From Tenacibaculum agarivorans (GTDB taxonomy: Bacteria > Bacteroidota > Bacteroidia > Flavobacteriales > Flavobacteriaceae), in NCBI RefSeq assembly GCF_001936575.1, contig NZ_MSMP01000009.1, positions 62,001 to 126,000 of the forward strand: a DNA stretch of 64,000 nt. The letters run 5' to 3'. Shown piece by piece: positions 44,860-54,177 of the stretch; the first letter of the stretch is position 1; every line of letters starts with the position of its first letter. The translations under genes and the position numbers were made by a program. The notes beneath the pieces are model-generated. The model did no database searches. It was given only the letters and a program-made list of their open reading frames with translations, and had not been told where the DNA came from.

Positions 44860-45438
44860 TTATTTTTTTTCAGTTATTAATTGTGTTACTTCTTCTACCA
44901 TTCCATCGCTAAACGCTACACTTTCATCATCTGTGAAAGACAGTAATCGTACACGATACAGTACTGAAGGCAAATACGATGTATTTAATGAATGCCAAAC
45001 TTGATTTTGTTCTTCAAGAGGTAAGGATATCAGTTCAACTGTTAGTTTTTCTATCTGCTCATCAGACAATTCTGGCGCATTTAATGGAGTGAACATTCTA
45101 TTCGATTGAAAAAACTTAATTACATAAGAAAGGAACTTCAACGCCTGATTGTAATCACTAAATTTAGAGACGAAAAGGATTAGTAATTCTATCCTTATTT
45201 CAGGATTAAATTGGGTTCGAATACCATTTTTCACTACCCCTCTATATTGATCTGCATTTCTAAATTTTCGATCTTCAGAAATATTGATTAAAAAAGGCGT
45301 AATTACGTTATTAGTAAAACTTACAGGATCGTTATTATTACTATCTATAAACTTTATAAGGTCATTATCTACCTTAGCCTTTATTCTTAGATATTCGTTT
45401 AACTTGTCTTTTAAAATTTGTAATGTGGTATGGATCAC
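44860..45438 (-). CDS. DUF4255 protein, eCIS tail-terminator/cap (Pvc16-like)
   Basis: 192 aa. DUF4255 features: N-terminal LQILKDKLNEYLRIK, ITPFLINISEDRKFRN, FNPEIRIELLILFVSKFSDYNQALKFLSYVIKFFQSNRMF (given in part), and LEEQNQVWHSLNTSYLPSVLYRVRLL. In Photorhabdus virulence cassettes the DUF4255 protein caps the sheath/tube end. It is the first gene of the cluster in transcription order and starts 101 bases after the stop of the AraC-fusion regulator gene, so both could share a transcript. Confidence 0.85.
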   Translation of the reverse strand: MIHTTLQILKDKLNEYLRIKAKVDNDLIKFIDSNNNDPVSFTNNVITPFLINISEDRKFRNADQYRGVVKNGIRTQFNPEIRIELLILFVSKFSDYNQALKFLSYVIKFFQSNRMFTPLNAPELSDEQIEKLTVELISLPLEEQNQVWHSLNTSYLPSVLYRVRLLSFTDDESVAFSDGMVEEVTQLITEKK

Positions 45439-45539
45439 TTCTCTATCTTTTTACGTAAACAACACACTTGTATTGTTGATGTAAAATTAGAGTATACATA
45501 CGTGTTCAACTTTCATTATTCCGTAGAATGCTGTCATTT

Positions 45540-47267
45540 TTACGACATTGTAAACTGAAGATTACTTGTATAATTCTTTTGTATATTTTGTATGGATGTA
45601 GGACGAATTCCAAACTCCTTTTTGAAACATCTTGTAAAGTAAGATGGGCTTGAAAACCCGAATTGAAAAGCAACTTCTGCCACAGTATAATCAGAATCCA
45701 TCAATACTTCTTTTGCTTTCTTCAAACGAAGTGATGTAATCAATTGTGTTGGCGATTTTTTAGTAGTTTCCTTTACTTTTCTCTGCAATTGACGCTCACT
45801 AATTCCTATTTTTTTACATAGCTTCTCTACAGTAAAAAAATCATCTTCAAGATGTTGATTAATAATTTTGAGTACATTTTCTAAAAAACAATTATGAGGT
45901 ATAATTGTCGATTTATTCTTTGGTTTTTCTTGATATGGTTTGTTACTCTTTCTTGCACTATACAATTTACAAAGATGCTGTGTATTACTATCAAAAATTG
46001 ACGTTTCTTGCTTAAAATCAAAAGGAATACCTGACAGTAAGTGTTTGACTCCTTGCGAAACCAAAATCTGATTAGGGATAGCTTTATCTATAATTGACTT
46101 TATATACTCACAATCCTCCGTAGTTAATCTAATTTTTTCGATTGTAGAAAATGCTCTTAGACATACTCCAAGACGAGATGTAACTTTTTTATTTTTAAGT
46201 AAATCTTGTAATAAAGCAGCTGTTTTTAAAGCTTCTCCTGGTACTTGAAAACTCATTACAAAACAATCTCTTTCTTTACATACGATAGTTCCTCCATTTT
46301 CGAGTACTATTTTATAAATATCATTACTATTAAATTGTTTTTTTATTCCATCAAGAAGCTGTCCAAATAACAAAGAAACCAGTTTCTTTTTAGGTTTAAA
46401 ATTTGACTTTATAGCTCCCATAAAATTTCTTATTTCATCTAATATCTCATTTTTGTTTCCAATCCAAAACAAATGATCATTTCCATCAAATTTCACAAAC
46501 TTTGAGTTTTTTATTCTTTTTGCTATAAACTCTCCTTCAGCAATTTTAACATCAATATCGTGAGTACGTTGCATTATTAATGTTGGTACCTCTATGTACT
46601 TTAAAATATCTATTATATTTACTTCTGTATTTACTTTAGTAAGCGCCAATGCTGCTCTGGGGCTAGCTCCATACCTAAAATAGCTTGTAAGCCAATTCAT
46701 AAATTGAGGATCTTCTGCTTTTGAAGGCGCCAATGCTTGCAGTTGCATTTTTCCACTACACCAGTTATTCTCAATCATATTATACAAGTCTTCTCGTTCT
46801 TCTCTGCTCGGTGCCCACGGATAGTTTTCTGACTGCTTACGCTGTGCAAAAATCCCAAAGGTTATTAAAGAAATTACACGCTCTGGATAGGTAGCACTGA
46901 ATAATGCTGAAACACTTCCTCCTTCTGAATGACCAAAAAGAACCGCTTTTTCTGAACCTACTGCATCCATTACAGCTGTAATATCTTCCATACGTTCTTC
47001 TATTGTGGAAAGATCTACAACTCTATCTGAAAGACCTGTTCCTCGCTTATCAAAAAGAATCACTCTTGCTATTTTTCCAAGTTCTTCTAGAAACTCGGAT
47101 AAATCTGGACAAAACCACATCCAATCTATGTTTGATACCCATCCGGGAATATAAACTAAATCGAAAGGTCCTGATCCGAAAACTTGGTATGCAATATTAA
47201 TTGTGCCACTTTTGGTGTATTGAGTAGTTGGAGGCGTCATAGTTGTTTCATTTGATTGTGAAATCAA
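45540..47267 (-). CDS. Alpha/beta-hydrolase / degenerate cyclase / AraC fusion regulator
   Basis: 575 aa in three parts. Residues ~15-285: alpha/beta hydrolase with LFDKRGTGLSDR, nucleophile GHSEGG (Ser114), Asp237 or 239 and His265 (GNDHLFW), as in the family usually fused to class III cyclases. Residues ~296-437: cyclase-like domain in which FTDIVGST is replaced by FGQLLDGI and the GDG turn by ERDC, so metal binding is lost; the trailing AIPNQILVSQGVKHLLSG is the usual cyclase end. Residues ~461-558: AraC HTH (FFTVEKLCKKIGISERQLQRKVKE, VAFQFGFSSPSYFTRCFKKEFG). Probably a ligand-responsive transcription factor next to the eCIS genes. Confidence 0.85.
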   Translation of the reverse strand: MISQSNETTMTPPTTQYTKSGTINIAYQVFGSGPFDLVYIPGWVSNIDWMWFCPDLSEFLEELGKIARVILFDKRGTGLSDRVVDLSTIEERMEDITAVMDAVGSEKAVLFGHSEGGSVSALFSATYPERVISLITFGIFAQRKQSENYPWAPSREEREDLYNMIENNWCSGKMQLQALAPSKAEDPQFMNWLTSYFRYGASPRAALALTKVNTEVNIIDILKYIEVPTLIMQRTHDIDVKIAEGEFIAKRIKNSKFVKFDGNDHLFWIGNKNEILDEIRNFMGAIKSNFKPKKKLVSLLFGQLLDGIKKQFNSNDIYKIVLENGGTIVCKERDCFVMSFQVPGEALKTAALLQDLLKNKKVTSRLGVCLRAFSTIEKIRLTTEDCEYIKSIIDKAIPNQILVSQGVKHLLSGIPFDFKQETSIFDSNTQHLCKLYSARKSNKPYQEKPKNKSTIIPHNCFLENVLKIINQHLEDDFFTVEKLCKKIGISERQLQRKVKETTKKSPTQLITSLRLKKAKEVLMDSDYTVAEVAFQFGFSSPSYFTRCFKKEFGIRPTSIQNIQKNYTSNLQFTMS

Positions 47268-47402
47268 ATATCTTATAACTTATTGGCTACTATATACAAA
47301 TGTTATATGAGAACGAAAAAACAGTGACTGAATGGGAAAAATTATAGCTGAATTAAATGTAATTATTAGAAATTTTCACGAAATAATAAGTTAAAGACAG
47401 AC

Positions 47403-48509
47403 TTAAACATTTAACCATTTTTTAAATTCTGAGGCCTTGTTTTTACTTATTAATATTTTAGCATCAGAATTATCAAGAACTATTTTAAGTTGACTATTTC
47501 CATATTTTATGATCTTTTCAATATTGGCAATATGAACTATAAACTGACGATTTGCTCTAAAGAATAAAGTAGTATTTAAATTTCCATAAATTTCATCGAG
47601 GCTTGAATTACTAACAGATTTCTCTCCTTTATTATTTATTACATATGTTATCGAGTTTTCCGAATATATATAAGCAATATTATTTGCTAAAGTAGGAATT
47701 AACTCATTTCCTTTGTATGTTAAAAACCTATTCTTTTTTTGATCTTGTGTTTCAGTAGTAGATTCCGTTTTTATCTCTTCTTCACTATTCTTTATTCGTT
47801 GCTGATATATTGAAATTCCTAGATTTAATTTTGTTAGAGTAATAATATCATTCTCCAAGTCTAAATTTTTACTTTCTAATTTTTTCTCATAATAACTTCC
47901 TATTAAACGGACTGTAAAAAATGAGATAGAGATAATTAAAACTCCCATTAGTATAAAAATAGTATACAATCTTCTTTCTAACTTTACTACATATAACAAT
48001 AGTTTATCTGTATTTAATACCGAAGCTAATTTTAAATTACTTCTTTTTATGTTTTTTTCATAAAGTACTTCTAAAGAATGTGATGTGTTATTTTTAGGAG
48101 ACTTTTTATAACTCATTAAGATATCATACACACTACTTAACTTAAAACTTTTATTAATCGCATTGGCTAAGTATTTACTCACAATAATATCTTTATTAAT
48201 TTGAGAAATTTCTGGATGACAAACTACCTTATTTTCCCCATCAAAAACAGTAATATATGTTGTACTGGGTTCTACTTCTGATAAAATATCTTGAACTTGG
48301 TAAGCTATATCAGAATCATTAAACTCTTTTATTTGATGATTCAGAAAATATGCAATTTTTTGAACTTCTTTTTTTCCCGACTCTAACTCTAATTCTAAAA
48401 GTAAATTTACACATACTTTAACGCTATAATTTATACCGATTGAAGCGCTTAAAAAAAACACAACTACAATTGAAACAAACGTTAAGAAATATAATCTATC
48501 CTTCCCCAT
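47403..48509 (-). CDS. Membrane-anchored LytTR transcription regulator
   Basis: 368 aa. Two transmembrane helices (residues ~7-27 and ~183-205) flank an extracytoplasmic sensor of ~150 residues (QVQDILSEVEPSTTYITVFDG, VVCHPEISQINKDII; Cache/PAS-like). After a coiled coil (ENDIITLTKLNLGISIYQQRI), residues ~270-368 form a LytTR DNA-binding domain (IAYIYSENSITYVINNKGE, FFRANRQFIVHIANIEKI, LKIVLDNSDAKILISKNKA). No kinase is encoded beside it, so it acts as a one-component membrane regulator. Same strand and 135 bases upstream of the AraC fusion. Confidence 0.85.
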   Translation of the reverse strand: MGKDRLYFLTFVSIVVVFFLSASIGINYSVKVCVNLLLELELESGKKEVQKIAYFLNHQIKEFNDSDIAYQVQDILSEVEPSTTYITVFDGENKVVCHPEISQINKDIIVSKYLANAINKSFKLSSVYDILMSYKKSPKNNTSHSLEVLYEKNIKRSNLKLASVLNTDKLLLYVVKLERRLYTIFILMGVLIISISFFTVRLIGSYYEKKLESKNLDLENDIITLTKLNLGISIYQQRIKNSEEEIKTESTTETQDQKKNRFLTYKGNELIPTLANNIAYIYSENSITYVINNKGEKSVSNSSLDEIYGNLNTTLFFRANRQFIVHIANIEKIIKYGNSQLKIVLDNSDAKILISKNKASEFKKWLNV

Positions 48510-48603
48510 TACTATAATTTCTATTTTTAAATACTATTTATTGGTCTGTTTTTTTTCGCAAAGATTACTATAATTTATATTTATGGTGAAACTTTTATCG
48601 CAT

Positions 48604-48632
48604 AAAAAACCTCTTGATTACTCAAGAGGTTT
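48604..48632 (-). terminator. Terminator of M36 protease gene
   Basis: Perfect 11-bp stem AAACCTCTTGA/TCAAGAGGTTT with loop TTAC and a minus-strand T-run (AAAAAA on plus). 24 bases past the stop at 48656. Confidence 0.85.
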
Positions 48633-48655
48633 ATATCGTTTTAATATCCAATAAA

Positions 48656-51600
48656 TTATTTAATAATGAATCTTTTTGTGGTTTCTATGGATTCATTCTC
48701 AATTCTAAGAATGTAAACTCCAGATTCAAAACTATCTATATTTATTGCTCTTCTATCATTTAATGCTGCTTTTTCAATTACTTGACCAAGCATATTAATA
48801 ATTGAATATGTTGCGTTTGAAAGACTTCTATTTGGTCCAACTAATTTTAATAGGTTTCCTTTTCCAATTGGATTAGGTGCAACCTCAATTGAAGTAAAAA
48901 TACCTTCATCTTCGTCTCCTAAAACATCAGTTCTAGCTCCAAAACTAGCCACTGTTACTGAAGAAGAACTACAAGATCCTTCATAAATTCTTACATTGGC
49001 AAACGTTGAATTATTTCCTGAACCAGCATCATTATCGTTAATAAATACTAAACGATCCATGGTACCAGTGTAAGAATCTCCTACAGGAATTACATATGTT
49101 GTTGTTCCACTTGTATAGTTATCAAAATTAGTAATTCCATAATTTTGAGTTCCATGAACTTTGAAATAACGAGTTGCTGTTAATGTATTATCATCTTCAA
49201 ATCCTATTCCATGAATTTCTCCTTGTGAAGTACTTGTAAATTCAAACTCAATTACAGTATTTGCTGTAACCGTGTAATTTAATGGAATATATTTCCAAGT
49301 ATTATTCGTTAATGTTAATGATGAACCATCTGTACTTACTGAGAAGTTACCTGCTGAATCTTGATTTGAGAATGGTGTAATAGTAAAATTATTAAAGTTT
49401 ACTGTTGGACATCCTGGATCTGGACCTCCACCACCACCTCCACCAGAGGTTAAGGCTAAATCATCAATAGCTATATCACTAGACCAACTTGTACCTGTAG
49501 TACCTACAAATCTTAAGCGTACTTCTGCTTCTCCTACATATGCTCCAAGATTAACAGAAACACTATTCCATTGATTTCCTTGGTTTCCTGATTGATTCCA
49601 GATACTTGTCCAAGTAGTACCATCAGTAGAAGCTTCTAATCTTAATGATCCAACGCTAGTACCGAACATATGGTTACTAAATGAGAAAGTAGCTGATGTT
49701 AATGAAGAAAGATCAAAACATGGACTTTGTAAGATTGCTGTTGCATTAGATCCTATCTGTCCTGTACTTCCATTAGTAGAAGCTTCTAAGAACATGTAGA
49801 AAGATCCATCTGCTCCTGCACTTGGTCCTGTACCAGAAGAAGGTGTTCCATTAGCATCTCTTACCCAGTTACCATCATCTCCACTAGCTTGAGTCCATCC
49901 GTCGTTTGCTTCAAAACTTTCTCCATATGGGAATGAATTTACTGTTGAAGAACATGTTACAGGATCTGGGCCTCCGCCTCCACCTCCATCACAAGGATTG
50001 GTGAAAGAAACTGTTTGGTCTGTTTGACCATTAGTTCCCCCATTATTATTTTCATTAGCACCTTCACCAACTCCTCTTTCAGCAAAGGCCTTCCATATTA
50101 AACATCTGTAAGCACCACCATATAAATCTTGATCTGCTTGTAATATTCCATCACGTCCAGATACAAATCCTGGATTACTTGCCGTATTTTTCAATCCTTC
50201 TGTTACTAAAGCCATGGCAATATTGTTTCCTCCCGTTCCATTGTAAAAATCAGGATCAAAACCTTCTTGATCAATTAATAGCCAAGTCATATCCCAAAGG
50301 ATTGTACAAAAAGCATACCCAACTCCATGTGGTCTTGCCAAGCCTCCAATATCAGAATAATCTGTATCATTTATAGATCTATCCGTAGAATATACGGTTG
50401 GTCTAATTCCTAAACCATTCAATCCTTGACCTAAAACATAAGTACCAACTCCTCTTCTATCAGCACCTGTATCTCCTGCTTTCATTGTAAGCATTAATCC
50501 GAACCAGTCAGACCATCCTTCTCCCATTTGCTCAGAACCTCCTAATACATTTGAGTTTCTACCACCAACTAAACGTGTAGAAATTCCATGTCCATATTCG
50601 TGTGCTATAATAATGTTATCAAAAGATCCGTCTCTACCTGGATTAGTTCTATTCCATAGGAACATCTGCATTCTTGGGTTGCTACCATCTGGAGGAGTAC
50701 CAAAGTTTGCATTATTAGTACCACTTCCATCTTGAGAATCTGCATTTACTGAATCACTCCCTGATCCACCTCTACCGTAATTATTCTCTTGAAAGTTTCC
50801 ACTTGCTTCGTCAAATCCATATTGATACCAAACATCGTGCATGATGTTATTCCAATAAAATAAATTTGTAGTAGAAGCATTTCTGTAATTACTTGGTGCT
50901 TGGTTTAAATTTACAGGAAAGTCAAAATCTAAACCACTTCCTCCGCTTGGAGAAGCTCCAGTTCCATTATTTCCGTTAGCATCTTCTTGTGCCCAAACAT
51001 TGTTTCCTCTAGTAATAGTAAATTCAGCACCAGCAGATCCATTAGTATCATGCCATCCAAAAGGTGAAGCTACACTTTCTGCTGGGTCAGTTACTATTGT
51101 TCTACCTCCATCATCAGGATTAATTAATGGCATTGCATAAACTCTATACGAATCTGGAGCCATAGCCATAGATTCTGCTGCATAAGGAATTCCATAATTC
51201 TCTCTTGAATTAACATCTTTATGAGCCTTGTGTCCATGGTCATGTTTGTGATTATGTAATTCACTATGTCCTGGTGTATCAAAATTACAAGAGATTACCC
51301 AATCATCTTCTTTTAAAATAGTATTTGATGAAGCATCAACAAAACTACTCCACCAGTGTTTTCCACCTTTTTCATACAACGTAACATTCCAACACAGATG
51401 TATTTTATCTTCATATAAAAGATATACTTTTTGAGCTGTAATTGGTTCATTATCTTCTGTTATTCCAGAATCTAAGTACTTAGATATAGGATCTCCACCT
51501 CCATTAGTTCTTCTTAATTGCTTTTGCAATCTACTTGCTGCAGGTAAATTATGACTACTAATCACTGTGTTAATCGCTGCTTCTTCATTGATTAACGAAA

Positions 51601-51937
51601 TAGATCTAGATTGTGGAATTTTAGATTCAACATCTTTTACAAACTGATTTACACTATAATTTACACTATTATTATTCACTGACATATTATAGGTACCATT
51701 AATAATTGGTATCCCTTTAAAATATTGTGTCAAGTAATAATGTGTCAAGCCCTTTTTCAGAGATGAAGCTGTACTTGTTACTTTCCATTCAGCATAATCT
51801 GTTTGGGAAGCTTGGCTTTTGTTTTGTAGACTTTTAAAATGGTCTTGGATAACGCTTAAATCACTTTGAGAAGTGTTTTGGGAATAAGCTAACTGTAGCA
51901 CAAGAAATAGTGCTACAATACTGTAGGTTTTTTTCAT
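48656..51937 (-). CDS. Secreted M36-family metallopeptidase (fungalysin-like) with T9SS sorting domain
   Basis: 1093 aa. Signal peptide (MKKTYSIVALFLVLQLAYSQ), FTP-type propeptide (~30-205), and an M36 catalytic domain with zinc motif HEYGHG (His446, Glu447, His450) and downstream Glu ligand in MGEGWSDW. After a glycine-rich linker come a MAM-like module (CSSTVNSFPYGESFEANDGW...IAIDDLALTSGG) and a beta-sandwich module (CPTVNFNNFTITPF...ANVRIYEG), then the T9SS sorting domain (VAPNPIGKGNLLKLVG...GVYILRIENES). Exported and probably surface-anchored or released by T9SS; digests proteins. Confidence 0.92.
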   Translation of the reverse strand: MKKTYSIVALFLVLQLAYSQNTSQSDLSVIQDHFKSLQNKSQASQTDYAEWKVTSTASSLKKGLTHYYLTQYFKGIPIINGTYNMSVNNNSVNYSVNQFVKDVESKIPQSRSISLINEEAAINTVISSHNLPAASRLQKQLRRTNGGGDPISKYLDSGITEDNEPITAQKVYLLYEDKIHLCWNVTLYEKGGKHWWSSFVDASSNTILKEDDWVISCNFDTPGHSELHNHKHDHGHKAHKDVNSRENYGIPYAAESMAMAPDSYRVYAMPLINPDDGGRTIVTDPAESVASPFGWHDTNGSAGAEFTITRGNNVWAQEDANGNNGTGASPSGGSGLDFDFPVNLNQAPSNYRNASTTNLFYWNNIMHDVWYQYGFDEASGNFQENNYGRGGSGSDSVNADSQDGSGTNNANFGTPPDGSNPRMQMFLWNRTNPGRDGSFDNIIIAHEYGHGISTRLVGGRNSNVLGGSEQMGEGWSDWFGLMLTMKAGDTGADRRGVGTYVLGQGLNGLGIRPTVYSTDRSINDTDYSDIGGLARPHGVGYAFCTILWDMTWLLIDQEGFDPDFYNGTGGNNIAMALVTEGLKNTASNPGFVSGRDGILQADQDLYGGAYRCLIWKAFAERGVGEGANENNNGGTNGQTDQTVSFTNPCDGGGGGGPDPVTCSSTVNSFPYGESFEANDGWTQASGDDGNWVRDANGTPSSGTGPSAGADGSFYMFLEASTNGSTGQIGSNATAILQSPCFDLSSLTSATFSFSNHMFGTSVGSLRLEASTDGTTWTSIWNQSGNQGNQWNSVSVNLGAYVGEAEVRLRFVGTTGTSWSSDIAIDDLALTSGGGGGGGPDPGCPTVNFNNFTITPFSNQDSAGNFSVSTDGSSLTLTNNTWKYIPLNYTVTANTVIEFEFTSTSQGEIHGIGFEDDNTLTATRYFKVHGTQNYGITNFDNYTSGTTTYVIPVGDSYTGTMDRLVFINDNDAGSGNNSTFANVRIYEGSCSSSSVTVASFGARTDVLGDEDEGIFTSIEVAPNPIGKGNLLKLVGPNRSLSNATYSIINMLGQVIEKAALNDRRAINIDSFESGVYILRIENESIETTKRFIIK

Positions 51938-52103
51938 TTTGGTAATGATTTTGAAAGGTTATTGCCTAAAAATAAGCAAATTATTTATTTTTCAAAAAAA
52001 TTAACAAAAAATCAACAAAAAATAAATTAATGTTGTTTTTTAACTAAAATTATTAAAAATAAAACATACAAATATCCACAAGACTAAATATCCTATAAAT
52101 TCT

Positions 52104-53750
52104 TTACTTTTTTTTAACTTTTTCTTTCCTTACCCCTTTAAGCGTCAGTAAATCGATAGGGTTTATACCTAATCCTTTAACATTTTTTTGAGAAAAGCGT
52201 ATAACTTCATCATAATACAAAGGAATTACCGGAGCTTCTTCAATTAAAATACTATCCATTTTACGATACAACTCAAAACGCTTGGAATTCTTTGTTTGCT
52301 TTATAGATTCTTCATACAGCTGATCAAATAACTCATTTTTAAAATGTGTGTAATTAGGTCCATTAGGCGTAAAATTTTTACTATAAAAAAGAGATAAATA
52401 ATTTTCTGCATCTGGATAATCTGCAATCCAACTGGCTCTAAAAACTGGCAGTTTACCATTCGCTTTACCTTGTCTTAAGGTGGAAGGTAATACAACTTCT
52501 ACAATAACATTTAATCCTATAGATTGTAATTCTCTTTGAATAAACTCACATAAATCTAAATAATTACTATTTGTTGTTATTGTAACATTTATAGTTTGTT
52601 CTCCTGTACTATTTTTAAATTTCTCTATTAATTGTTTTGCTTTTTGGGGATTATATATATATCCTTTAGCATTAGAAAAAGAAGGTAATCCTTTAGGAAT
52701 AAATCCATTTAGAGCTGGTGACCCAACATTATTTCTTAGAAAAGTTATCATTTTCTCCCTATCAAAACCATAATTCATTGCCTTTCTAATCAATTTGGAT
52801 TGTGTTGGATAGTCTTTTTCAACATCTAAATAAAAACCTAAATACTCCGTATTTAAATAAGCCCCCTTTTGCATGTCGATGCTATTGGAGTACTTTTCTT
52901 TTAACTTTCCAGTATTAGATAAAATCTCATCTTTGTAAGAGGCATCTAAACTTTTCATAAAATCAATATTCCCTTGAATGAATTGTAAAAACTCACTTTG
53001 CTTATCTGGTAAGAATGTAATTGCTAAGGCTTCTAAATACGGTAGCTTTTCACCTTTACTATCTACTTCATAATAATTTTCGTTTTTCCTAAATACTAGT
53101 TTTGTATTTTCTACCCATAACTTGAATTTGAAAGGACCAGTACCAATTGGGTTTGAACGAAAATCTTTGCCATAAAATTCAACAATCTCTTGAGGTACTA
53201 CTGAACAATATTTCATACTCAATAGTCCTAAAAATGGCGGAAATGGTTGATTTAATTCTATTGTAAAAGTAGAATCATTTACTACGGAATACTCTTTTAC
53301 GTGTTGTAATACCCATCTTCCTGGTGAGGCCACTTTAGGATCTTTCAATCTTCCTAATGAATATGCTACATCTGATGCAGTTACTTTCCTAGTTTTATGT
53401 TTTCCAAAACGTTCATGCTCATGAAAAAACACATCATCTCGTAATAGAAATTGATAAATTTTTCCATCTTCAGAAATTGTCCATTGCTTAGCTATATCTG
53501 GTTGTACAAGTAAACTATCATCTAGTTGTACTAATCCATTAAATAATTGATGAACCGCCCAAATATTTCGTTGATCTCTAGCAAAAGCAGGATCTAAGGA
53601 AGTAATATTTGAATGTTCATTATAACGAAATACTTGTGCTCCTGAAAATTGTTTTTCTTTAGTAGTACAAGCTGAAATAATTAAAAGAGTGTATACAATA
53701 AAAATATTTCTTCTTTTTACGCTTGTTTCTATAATAGGTTTTATTTGCAA
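52104..53750 (-). CDS. Oligopeptide-binding lipoprotein (ABC transporter SBP family 5)
   Basis: 548 aa. Signal with a long basic n-region ends LLIISAC (lipobox). SBP_bac_5 segments: ITSLDPAFARDQRNIWAVHQLFNGLVQLDD at the N-terminus (given in part), WTISEDGKIYQFLLRDDVFFH, DVAYSLGRLKDPK, NPIGTGPFKF and LFYSKNFTPNGPNYTHFKN at the C-terminal lobe. It binds oligopeptides or similar solutes for an ABC importer; no permease or ATPase gene is near it, so the partner is elsewhere or the protein has another role, such as a peptide chaperone or sensor. Confidence 0.88.
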   Translation of the reverse strand: MQIKPIIETSVKRRNIFIVYTLLIISACTTKEKQFSGAQVFRYNEHSNITSLDPAFARDQRNIWAVHQLFNGLVQLDDSLLVQPDIAKQWTISEDGKIYQFLLRDDVFFHEHERFGKHKTRKVTASDVAYSLGRLKDPKVASPGRWVLQHVKEYSVVNDSTFTIELNQPFPPFLGLLSMKYCSVVPQEIVEFYGKDFRSNPIGTGPFKFKLWVENTKLVFRKNENYYEVDSKGEKLPYLEALAITFLPDKQSEFLQFIQGNIDFMKSLDASYKDEILSNTGKLKEKYSNSIDMQKGAYLNTEYLGFYLDVEKDYPTQSKLIRKAMNYGFDREKMITFLRNNVGSPALNGFIPKGLPSFSNAKGYIYNPQKAKQLIEKFKNSTGEQTINVTITTNSNYLDLCEFIQRELQSIGLNVIVEVVLPSTLRQGKANGKLPVFRASWIADYPDAENYLSLFYSKNFTPNGPNYTHFKNELFDQLYEESIKQTKNSKRFELYRKMDSILIEEAPVIPLYYDEVIRFSQKNVKGLGINPIDLLTLKGVRKEKVKKK

Positions 53751-53856
53751 TGTAAATTGTTTTAGTAGCTTCTGCGAATACTAAGGCTTCTCATTTATGG
53801 ATTGTACTCTGCTTAAAAAACTGCTTGAAAATTCTATATATTGACGGGTACATTAT

Positions 53857-54177
53857 TTATGGTTTAGTAAATCCATATTCACGTTCTACTTTACAAATTC
53901 TAAGTTGATATTGTTTATACCATTTTTTTCGACCTTGTTCTCTAGCATAGGCATGTTCTACATTATTTTTCCATGCAGCTATGGCTTCTAAACTTTCCCA
54001 ATAAGAAATAGTTATTCCAACTTCATTTCTAGCTGACTCTATCCCTAAATATCCTTTTTGTTGTTTCGCTAATTCATCCATTTTTTCAGCCATCTCTTTA
54101 TAGCCTTCTGTATTATCTGTTAATAATGTTGTAAAAATAACAGCATAGTACGACGATTTTGAAATTTCTGCAATCAT
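53857..54177 (-). CDS. ABM-family (antibiotic biosynthesis monooxygenase-like) protein
   Basis: 106 aa, ferredoxin-like ABM fold: YYAVIFTTLLTDNTEGYKEMAEKMDELA, GYLGIESARNEVGITISYWESLEAIAAWKNN. Small cytoplasmic proteins of this type include heme-degrading and unknown-substrate monooxygenases; here the catalytic side chains cannot be assigned. Its start overlaps the stop of the upstream GNAT gene (ATGA-type, 4 bases), so both come from one transcript. Confidence 0.8.
   Translation of the reverse strand: MIAEISKSSYYAVIFTTLLTDNTEGYKEMAEKMDELAKQQKGYLGIESARNEVGITISYWESLEAIAAWKNNVEHAYAREQGRKKWYKQYQLRICKVEREYGFTKP

Noticed and set aside
29780..45438. Prophage
   Set aside because: No integrase, terminase, portal, capsid or lysis genes; baseplate, tape-measure and AAA+ ATPase with DUF4157 proteins are the eCIS pattern.
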